From assembly GCA_964652195.1 (NCBI GenBank), contig CAZZBB010000106.1:62001-126000 (forward strand): a DNA stretch of 64,000 bases, in the 5' to 3' direction. Positions 18,602 to 26,118 of the stretch are shown here, piece after piece. The notes below the pieces were generated by a model. The model made no database searches. It was not told the DNA's origin and saw only the letters and a program-made list of their open reading frames with translations. The translations under genes were made by a program, and so were the position numbers. The number at the start of each line of letters is the position of its first letter. The first letter of the stretch is position 1. This DNA comes from MSPOR6 sp964652195. Lineage in GTDB: Bacteria; Poribacteria; WGA-4E; WGA-3G.

Positions 18602-20452
18602 ATGCAAAATATTAAAGACAAATTAAAATCGTGGAGTTCAGCAGCCAAAGAAGCCTTATTTGCCTATGGTCGAACTTTTGCAATTATTTGGAAAAGCGGT
18701 TCACTCTCACTCATAGGTATGATGCTTCTTACCCTATCGCTCGGTGTACTCCCTGCTATTGAGTTCTTCGTAACAGAACGTTTAGTAAATTCAATCACGG
18801 CTGCTATAGGTGATACCAGTTGGTGGCAGCAAGTAGTGCCGTGGTTAATCGCTCTACTTGGATTACAAATCTTTAGGACACTTGTTGACCAGTTAGGGGA
18901 ACCACTACGTCTTGACGTTAGAGAAAACATAGAAATATGGATCACTGAAAAGATCGTTCAGAAAGCCAATGCAATAGAATTGACTAAGCTACAGACAGCA
19001 GATTTTCAAAATGCAGTGGAAAGAGCACGGTCAATGTCAGGTGATGAACTTGATGAAATCGCATGGTGGATTGTTGATAGCATTCAACAAGTCATCAGTG
19101 TTGTTGCCCTTGGTATTGTACTCTGGCGTTACCATCCTCTCTTAGCACTACTTCCTACGTTAACTGGTACCGCTTCTTGGTGGAGTGGTTCACGTTTTGC
19201 TGCTAATGCCTACAATTTAGATGTAGAACAGACACCACAACGGCGGGAACGAGATGCGTTAGCAGGAATTCTAACGGATCGCGGTGCTGGAAAGGAAATT
19301 AGATTATACCAAGCACAAGACTTATGGATTGAAAGTTGGCGGAAATTGTGGCAGAAACTCATAAAAGAGCAGCACACCATTGAACGCCGCAAATTTTCGG
19401 TACATATTGCGATTGATCTTGGACGCGGCTTGTTATACGCTTGTTCACTTATATTATTACTACTGGAGGTGTTTCGAGGAGGGTTAACTATTGGAACATA
19501 TATTGCTGCTGCCGCTGCACTCGTTCAATTAGACGGTATTTGGAATAGTACTGTTGGCTATTTTCAAATAATAGGAAGCGAGATGCGACGTTTGTCAGGA
19601 AATTTGTACGCATTTTTAGATCGCGATGAAGGGACTGTCCACGCAATTGCAAAGGACAAACAATCATCAGAAGAATATCAATATTTCCATCAGATAAATA
19701 CACAGGATCTTCCAAACCTGCAGATACAAAATATCTCGTTCTTCTATCCAAATGCACAAAATCCAGTGTTAACTGATGTTAACCTTACTTTGAAACAAGG
19801 TGAACGGGTTGCATTCGTAGGACCTAACGGGGCAGGGAAAACCACGTTGGCGCGTATTCTCTTAGGTCTTTACCGTCCACAGATAGGCACAATTCGTATA
19901 GGAGACATACCAATAACTGAGGAGAATCATAGAGAATGGACAACATATTGTAGTGCAGTTTTCCAAGACTTTATGCAGTATCACCTCACTGCACGTGAAA
20001 ATATCAATTTCGGAGATTTAATACATCCTGAACGCATGGAAGTGGCAGCTGTCGCTGGTGGTGCAACTTCAGTGGTTGACGGATTGAGTGAAGGTTATGA
20101 GACAATATTAGGTCCTACTTTCGGGGGACGTGACCTCTCCGGTGGTGAATGGCAACGTCTTGCAACTGCTCGGAGTTTTATGCGGGAAACACCATGGTTA
20201 GTCGTTCTTGACGAACCAACTGCTGCACTTGACCCGTTAGCCGAACAGGCAGTTTATCAACGATTTATTGAACGGAGTGCCGGACGGACTTCGGTGTTAA
20301 TTTCACACCGTTTATCTTCCGTTCGTTCTTGTGATCGGATCGTTGTAATTGACAATGGAAAAGTTGTTGAAGACGGAAACCACGAGACATTGCTCGCAAA
20401 AGATGGACTCTATGCTCAATTCTTTAAAGCACAAGCACAATGGTATGTTTAA
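18602..20452 (+). CDS. ABC exporter half-transporter, second of pair
   Basis: From ATG 18602 the protein has 616 residues: a membrane domain (about 25-330) and an ATPase with Walker A GPNGAGKTT near residue 405, signature LSGGEWQ near 510, Walker B WLVVLDEPTAALDP and H-loop LISHR. It matches its upstream neighbour in length and C-terminal end (both finish AQFF-x-AQAxWY), so the two arose by duplication and probably pair. The start at 18602 is preferred because AGGAAG lies 12 nt upstream; an upstream ATG at 18566 in the same frame has no SD. A MacB-type permease follows 65 nt later. Both signature motifs look intact, so both ATP sites may work. Confidence 0.9.
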   Translation: MQNIKDKLKSWSSAAKEALFAYGRTFAIIWKSGSLSLIGMMLLTLSLGVLPAIEFFVTERLVNSITAAIGDTSWWQQVVPWLIALLGLQIFRTLVDQLGEPLRLDVRENIEIWITEKIVQKANAIELTKLQTADFQNAVERARSMSGDELDEIAWWIVDSIQQVISVVALGIVLWRYHPLLALLPTLTGTASWWSGSRFAANAYNLDVEQTPQRRERDALAGILTDRGAGKEIRLYQAQDLWIESWRKLWQKLIKEQHTIERRKFSVHIAIDLGRGLLYACSLILLLLEVFRGGLTIGTYIAAAAALVQLDGIWNSTVGYFQIIGSEMRRLSGNLYAFLDRDEGTVHAIAKDKQSSEEYQYFHQINTQDLPNLQIQNISFFYPNAQNPVLTDVNLTLKQGERVAFVGPNGAGKTTLARILLGLYRPQIGTIRIGDIPITEENHREWTTYCSAVFQDFMQYHLTARENINFGDLIHPERMEVAAVAGGATSVVDGLSEGYETILGPTFGGRDLSGGEWQRLATARSFMRETPWLVVLDEPTAALDPLAEQAVYQRFIERSAGRTSVLISHRLSSVRSCDRIVVIDNGKVVEDGNHETLLAKDGLYAQFFKAQAQWYV

Positions 20453-20517
20453 GTATAAATTTACAAACAATCCGCACATATCTGTCTATATGATCCTCTA
20501 TTTCTGGGAGCAAAGAA

Positions 20518-21768
20518 ATGAAACTTTACGAAGGGATTTCTACCGGAATCTCCTCTATTTTACAAGAAAAATTACAATCAATACTTACAATAATAGGACT
20601 TATCATCGGTGTTGGTGCTGTCTTAGCAATGCTTGCTATAGGCGATGGAGCAAAAGTTATTGTCATGCAAGAGTTTGATAAGTATGGGGCAGATTTTATA
20701 GTTCGACGAAACCCTTGGATATGGATCGGAGATAGAACAATACCAAATCGTAGCAGCGAACACTTGAAATATGATGATGTCTTAGCAATCGAAGCTCAAT
20801 GTCCTGCCGTTGAATTTGTTATACCGAGTATCTCTGGTGATTTATTCGCAAAAGTTGATGATGGAATGACAAATTGGGTAGAATATGACGGAGTTAATTC
20901 TAACTTTCCAATAGGTATGAAGTGGCAGATCCAACAAGGACGTTTCTTTTCAGAAGAGGAATTCTATGATCATAGATTAGTTTGTGTTATTGGAACAGAA
21001 GTCGCATCAGAACTATTTGGAAATCAAAACCCGTTGGGAAAAGAAATTAAACTCTCACTTCAGGGTGGGAAACCTGTTCGATTTACCATAGTCGGAGTCA
21101 TGGCGAAAAGAGGAAGAAGTCTACAATACGGATTTAGTTGGGATAACATTGTATTCATACCATTAACAACTGCACAAGACAGATTTACTGGAAAAAACCA
21201 CGTTAATTATCTCAACATTAAAGCTGTAGATTCGAAATCTGTCCAGAAAGCTGTTGAAGAAATAAAAGACGTATTAAGAAGACGACATCGAAATCAAGAC
21301 GACTTCTTTGATATTAGTTTTTCCAGCCAAGCTGTGAAAAAACTTGATAAAATCAGTCGTATCATCAAGATTATGCTTAGTAGTATAGCAGCTTTTTCAT
21401 TATTTGTTGGAAGCGTAGGCATAATGAATATGATGCTCGTATCTGTATCCAGACGCACACGAGAAATAGGTATCCGCAGAGCCATCGGAGCAAAACAAAG
21501 TGATATTTTCTTGCAGTTTCTGATCGAAACTCTTGTGATGTGTAGCATCGGAGGGATATTAGGAATAATACTCGGTATAGGAACAGGGGCCGCCTGTTCA
21601 CAGATTGCAGTCAAAATCGTAAAAGTTGTTCCATATTGGCCAATCGTAATTTCTGTACGATGGATGTTTGTTTCTGTTAGTATATCAGTTTTAATCGCTA
21701 TTATCTTCGGTCTATATCCTGCTGTGAAAGCATCACAAATATCACCAATTGATGCCTTAAGATCTTAA
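20518..21768 (+). CDS. MacB-type ABC permease (FtsX domain), no ATPase
   Basis: The 416 residues share the plan of the protein at 3624-4898: an N-terminal helix with ILTIIGLIIGVGAVLAMLAI, an extracytoplasmic MacB-PCD domain (about 40-270), and three C-terminal helices around MMLVSVSRRTREIGIRRAIG. The two proteins are paralogues, also sharing RRRHRNQDDFF versus KRHRNKDDFF near residue 255. Permeases of this class need an ATPase of the MacB/LolD type, which is not present; the two upstream ABC genes carry their own membrane domains and are not obvious partners. The three genes run in one direction with short gaps and may be co-expressed. Confidence 0.85.
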   Translation: MKLYEGISTGISSILQEKLQSILTIIGLIIGVGAVLAMLAIGDGAKVIVMQEFDKYGADFIVRRNPWIWIGDRTIPNRSSEHLKYDDVLAIEAQCPAVEFVIPSISGDLFAKVDDGMTNWVEYDGVNSNFPIGMKWQIQQGRFFSEEEFYDHRLVCVIGTEVASELFGNQNPLGKEIKLSLQGGKPVRFTIVGVMAKRGRSLQYGFSWDNIVFIPLTTAQDRFTGKNHVNYLNIKAVDSKSVQKAVEEIKDVLRRRHRNQDDFFDISFSSQAVKKLDKISRIIKIMLSSIAAFSLFVGSVGIMNMMLVSVSRRTREIGIRRAIGAKQSDIFLQFLIETLVMCSIGGILGIILGIGTGAACSQIAVKIVKVVPYWPIVISVRWMFVSVSISVLIAIIFGLYPAVKASQISPIDALRS

Positions 21769-21810
21769 ATAAGATAGTTCTATAAAACGTAGTCATAGTG
21801 TGTTTACATA

Positions 21811-21919
21811 ACAATTTTGGCTCATGTAAAGACTATGTGCTAATTAAGATTTTCAACCCGCATGGTGACTGCTTCCGTTAGAAACGATAGCACATACTTA
21901 TTACATGAGCGACAATTTT
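21811..21919. mobile_element. MITE-like inverted-repeat element with 8-bp flanking direct repeat
   Basis: The arms at 21820-21842 and 21888-21910 are inverted repeats matching at 20 of 23 positions, with outer parts GCTCATGTAA and TTACATGAGC and inner parts ATGTGCTA and TAGCACAT. The element is flanked by ACAATTTT at 21811-21818 and 21912-21919, as expected for a target-site duplication. No coding capacity is present. It sits between a permease gene and the converging restriction gene. Confidence 0.55.
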
Positions 21920-21974
21920 TTACCTGTTGGAAGTCCTAACGGGATGAAACTGTCCAAACTATAACAAGTTTTAA

Positions 21975-24900
21975 CTAACATAAGGTTATTCTCCCATCTA
22001 AAATAGCATCTAATTCATGTCGAAGTTGTTGAGGGTCTTTACACTCATAGAATGCCCAGGGTCCGCGCTGTTCTGTTTCACCGAGTTCTTCTCGATTACA
22101 GTTGTTAACCGCAGAAACCCATCGCCTGGCACCTGCATGTTTCGCGCGAGTCTGGTCTGGAGCGTAGCCCTTGGTTTCCAAAAGCAGGTTGACTCCGTTC
22201 TGCAGCCTCACTATAAAATCAGGTTCGTAGTGGTGTGTAATTCCCAAGTACTCATAGGGAATAGTTAATCCAAGGTGGTCGTTCCGCACATAGTATTTTA
22301 CTGCATTAGATTGCTCCAACCAAAAACATGCTGATCCTTCCCATTTTTGGGTATCCAAGACAACTTGATTCACTTGACTACGTTGTGATCCATGACACGC
22401 GCGGGTAGTGAAGAAATCCACAGCTGCAGATGTTCCGACTGGTTTATAGCGATTTAAAATAGGCGTTAACGGCGTTTCACCTTCTGTTTCGTCTGGTTGA
22501 ATTGCTGCTACAAGCCGTTCAACAATCAGTATCACATATTTTTCAAGTCCGATTTCACACCTATTACAACCGCGGAAATCTACTTTTGTGTTAATATAGT
22601 CATCAACTAACTTAAATACTTGTGGAAATAACCTGTGACGTGATCTTAGTCTGAGTCCGGGATTGTTCTGCGGATCAGGGACAGTTTCACTATCACCGAC
22701 TAATCTCCAGACAATTTGTCCTGCAATCTCAAATTTAATTGTCTGTATGTGTGTTGTTCTATAGTATTCTTGGCGATTCTGTGAAGTGAATTCGCCAGGA
22801 CCTAAAGTGGTAGTTTGCCCAACTTGATATCCGACTGCAGCTTTCACAAATACATCTGTAGGGATGTGTTCTAAATCAAGGCGGAGCGGCTCCATTGATT
22901 TAATGTCTGCCTTTATTTCGTTTTTTTGAAGTGCAAAGGCATATCCTTCCACAACTGGAAATCTGATCTCAAAATGCTTCCTTCCTGGCATTGATCGGAC
23001 ATGATTTTTAGGTCTATCGTCTGGTGCGGGGGTTTCCGTCCGTCTACCTCTGAACGGGATAACTGAAAACGGAATACCGTAAACATCAACATATTCCTCG
23101 GTAAGCAACCCCGTTTCTGGGTCTGGGGTATAATTCATTCTACGTAATCCGCGCCCGACTACCTGTTCACAGAGCAGTTGACTGGTAAAAGCGCGCAACC
23201 CGAAAATATGTGTAACGTTGTTTGCATCCCATCCCTCGTTTAGCATTGCAACTGAGACAACACATCGTATCTGTGCCCCTGGCTTCCCAGGTTTTCCTAT
23301 TGTTGCAACAATTTCTCTAAGTGTCTCTGCGGCTTGTGATGTGCTCTGATTTGGATCTCGACTTTCCGCTTGTGCAAGCATTTTGCTATCAATACGTAGC
23401 GTTCGTTTCACGTTTTCGGTGTTTGAAAAAAGATCGGGAAAAATGGATCCTTGTCCGTAGGCTATTTTTGTTTTCTTTTTTCTCTTTGCTTTTCCGTTGG
23501 TATTGCTATCATCAATAACCTCATCCACCCGTTCACCAGAAATCCTCTGATAGAAATATTCGGCAATATCGGTATTATCGCAGACAATAATTAACACGGG
23601 AGGTGTTTTGTCCTGTTCATCCGATGCTTCTTCAATATATCTAAAACGTTCCGTCCACTGACTTGCAAGTGTTCTCAGGGCATCTTCTGCTTCTCGATAG
23701 ACGACTTCTGGCTTAGGTTTTCGGGCTCTGCCAGGTAATCTTTCTGCTGGTAAAATAGCATCATTAATTGTTTTCCATAAGCGAAAGAATTTCGGTTCTG
23801 GTCTTCCGGTATTGTCACTCACTGGTAGTCGAGGTATTTTCGTAATACCGCTTTCAATTGCGTCAACTAATCCAAAATCGCTCACAAGCCACGGAAATGG
23901 TGAACCTTCGCTGTAGCCACTTCCCCTAATGTAAAACGGTGTCGCTGAAAGGTCAACACAGAATTTAATACCACACCCAACGTTAATCTTGTCTAAACCT
24001 TCTACCCAGACAGTTGCATCTTGGCGTTCCCTTTTTTCCTCTGCAGAGAGTTTTTCCTCAGTCGATGCAGGACGATACGCGTGATGTCCCTCATCGTTTA
24101 GCACCATAATAGGCGCGCGGGCATGAAGTTCTCCTAATACACGTTTGGCAAAAACGTCCGGTGTTTCCTTGCCTTTATTGACAACTGCGTAAGTTTTACC
24201 TTCTTCGCTCTGTTCGGATTCAGGTGCAAATTGATGCCAATTGGTAACCAACACCTTACCACTATTGAGCAACGGACGAAGTTTTGTTGGAATGAGTTCA
24301 AATTCGTCGTAGTAGTTATCAGTATTTTCGGGACGTAACACCTGTAGGCGTTGTTTGATTGTGAGATTCGGGCAAACAATGAGGGCTGCTACGGGAAAAC
24401 GTTCATCAGAAGGCACTTTGCCACGATTGCAAAATGCCCACGCAATGAGCATTGCCATAACAACAGTTTTACCGCTGCCTGTTGCCATTTTACAACCGTA
24501 ACGGATCAAATCTGGAATATCGAGATCATTCGGGGAATCAACTAATTTGGAAAGATCATCTTGGAAAAATTTAGGATTAAAGCGTGGTCCCCTTTCCCTC
24601 TGAAGAATTTCGACGAGGTAGATAATTGTTTCAACTGCTTCGCGTTGACAGAAAAAGAGTCGTCTTAACAGGTCTTCGCGTCCCCAATGCCGTAGCAATT
24701 CTTTTGTTATATTCGTAGCACTTTCGTATTTTGAGTTACGCCACCGCCGTACATCATCGCGGAGTGCGTTCACAAACGGTAAATCGTCGCGTTGTTCCTC
24801 TTGGAAGAGGCTAAGTTGATCGCTACCAGTACGTTCTGTTTTGTACCAATATCCTGCCGCACGGCGTCCTGGACTCTTGGAAGCTTCACCAGTTTGTGGG

Positions 24901-24995
24901 TCGTAAATCCAGTGTGCAGTGGGTTCTTCGTAGGGACTGCACAAGATCGGTTGTTCTACAGGTTGTATTGGGAGCTGAAGTTGGTCTTGGTTCAT
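21975..24995 (-). CDS. Type III-like restriction enzyme, helicase-nuclease subunit (Res)
   Basis: The 1006-residue protein is an SF2 translocase-nuclease. Walker A MATGSGKT is near residue 170, motif II LNDEGHHAYR (DEGH box) near 302, and motif VI EQVVGRGLRRMNY near 608. The C-terminus has a PD-(D/E)xK pattern, EPDFIVRL then LLLETKGY near 927-945, giving the cleavage centre. The N-terminal YDPQTGEASKSPGRRAAGYWY resembles the BPTD_3080-type group of type III-like restriction enzymes, as far as I recall. It forms an operon with the Mod gene upstream and a DUF2971-like gene between them. ATP-dependent cleavage of unmodified foreign DNA is the expected role. Confidence 0.85.
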   Translation of the reverse strand: MNQDQLQLPIQPVEQPILCSPYEEPTAHWIYDPQTGEASKSPGRRAAGYWYKTERTGSDQLSLFQEEQRDDLPFVNALRDDVRRWRNSKYESATNITKELLRHWGREDLLRRLFFCQREAVETIIYLVEILQRERGPRFNPKFFQDDLSKLVDSPNDLDIPDLIRYGCKMATGSGKTVVMAMLIAWAFCNRGKVPSDERFPVAALIVCPNLTIKQRLQVLRPENTDNYYDEFELIPTKLRPLLNSGKVLVTNWHQFAPESEQSEEGKTYAVVNKGKETPDVFAKRVLGELHARAPIMVLNDEGHHAYRPASTEEKLSAEEKRERQDATVWVEGLDKINVGCGIKFCVDLSATPFYIRGSGYSEGSPFPWLVSDFGLVDAIESGITKIPRLPVSDNTGRPEPKFFRLWKTINDAILPAERLPGRARKPKPEVVYREAEDALRTLASQWTERFRYIEEASDEQDKTPPVLIIVCDNTDIAEYFYQRISGERVDEVIDDSNTNGKAKRKKKTKIAYGQGSIFPDLFSNTENVKRTLRIDSKMLAQAESRDPNQSTSQAAETLREIVATIGKPGKPGAQIRCVVSVAMLNEGWDANNVTHIFGLRAFTSQLLCEQVVGRGLRRMNYTPDPETGLLTEEYVDVYGIPFSVIPFRGRRTETPAPDDRPKNHVRSMPGRKHFEIRFPVVEGYAFALQKNEIKADIKSMEPLRLDLEHIPTDVFVKAAVGYQVGQTTTLGPGEFTSQNRQEYYRTTHIQTIKFEIAGQIVWRLVGDSETVPDPQNNPGLRLRSRHRLFPQVFKLVDDYINTKVDFRGCNRCEIGLEKYVILIVERLVAAIQPDETEGETPLTPILNRYKPVGTSAAVDFFTTRACHGSQRSQVNQVVLDTQKWEGSACFWLEQSNAVKYYVRNDHLGLTIPYEYLGITHHYEPDFIVRLQNGVNLLLETKGYAPDQTRAKHAGARRWVSAVNNCNREELGETEQRGPWAFYECKDPQQLRHELDAILDGRITLC

Positions 24996-25043
24996 GAAAT
25001 TTCCTTAGATGTCGCTGTAACTTGTTTTTAGGAGTGGATTTAC

Positions 25044-26033
25044 TTACCTGAGTTTTATTGATGATTCCACTACTTTATTTGGGGCAATACCATATTGTTC
25101 TACTGCATCTTGGATAATTGGCAAGGCATAAGACTCTGTATAGGGAGAAAGTATAATATTATCTATAAGTAATTTTGGATCTACAGAAACCTGCTTTCGG
25201 CGCTGAAGCTCATACGAGTTATTAGGCGTGCGAACAACAAGGCGTCCGTCTGAAGTCAACGCTTCTTTTTCTGAATATGTATCGATTATAACACCCAACT
25301 CCTTATTATAGAATGGTATATCATTTAACATTGGTCTGCCCCAAATTTGATCCGTTATATATCTATAGGACATGATTAAACGAACTTCATTTTCGGCTTC
25401 GTATAATTTTTGTTTGTGAAGTATTGGTTGGTAGAAAAGTTCCTCTATAATTTCAGGGTCCGACAGATTTTCATTAGAGAATTTATCAAATCCGTTTATA
25501 TGCTCTGTATTATAGTCTTTATATTGTATTTTTCCTATATACAGTAACCCATTTGAAGTATAAAACGCATTTTTCATTGCACTTATTGTTGTCTTTATTG
25601 CTAATGTTGCATTCTGGTGTCGGTACCTGTCCCACATTAAAATATTTTCTGTGGAAGCTGCAGACCAGCAATGCGTTAGCATAAAGTGTCTTACGAAACT
25701 GGACATTAAATATTCAAAAGTGTCTACATGAAGATTAGGTGTATAACTATAAAGAAGTTCTGATGCAAATGACATTTTCAATTTGTGTTTATCGTAGTAT
25801 TCATCTTTCAGAACGGGTGTTGGGTCTTGCCAAAGTAAATGCTTACAAACTTCATTATAAGATGGAACACTTAAAGTGGCTTCAGCTGGATCTTCATACA
25901 AAGACACCGGTGAAAACACACATTCGCTTGTCTTTAATATTGATAGTAATTGATATATGTTCAGGTAATGCATCAATTGTGTGTCATTTGACGGTGTTAC
26001 TATATAAGAAGGTTGATCTGTAATAACCATCAT
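25044..26033 (-). CDS. DUF2971-like protein inside the restriction operon
   Basis: The 329 residues match the loose pattern of DUF2971. The N-terminus has LMHYLNIYQLLSILKTSECV followed by SPVSLYEDPAEA, where the family usually has an FNDPFE-like segment. The centre has HCWSAASTENILMWDRYRH, corresponding to the family's C-x-S...LMW-x-x-Y segment. A later KLYEAENEVRLI corresponds to the common W-x-x-E-x-EWR segment. The biochemical function is unknown; such genes occur often in defence neighbourhoods. The ATG pair at 26033 follows AAGGAA. Gaps of 48 and 85 nt to res and mod place it firmly in the operon. Confidence 0.65.
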   Translation of the reverse strand: MMVITDQPSYIVTPSNDTQLMHYLNIYQLLSILKTSECVFSPVSLYEDPAEATLSVPSYNEVCKHLLWQDPTPVLKDEYYDKHKLKMSFASELLYSYTPNLHVDTFEYLMSSFVRHFMLTHCWSAASTENILMWDRYRHQNATLAIKTTISAMKNAFYTSNGLLYIGKIQYKDYNTEHINGFDKFSNENLSDPEIIEELFYQPILHKQKLYEAENEVRLIMSYRYITDQIWGRPMLNDIPFYNKELGVIIDTYSEKEALTSDGRLVVRTPNNSYELQRRKQVSVDPKLLIDNIILSPYTESYALPIIQDAVEQYGIAPNKVVESSIKLR

Positions 26034-26118
26034 CGCATTTATTCCTTGAAAAACATAATAATGGGCAATGCGTGATTTTCTATTGGGATTGTAATTCTAC
26101 ACAATTTCGTAACACTAA

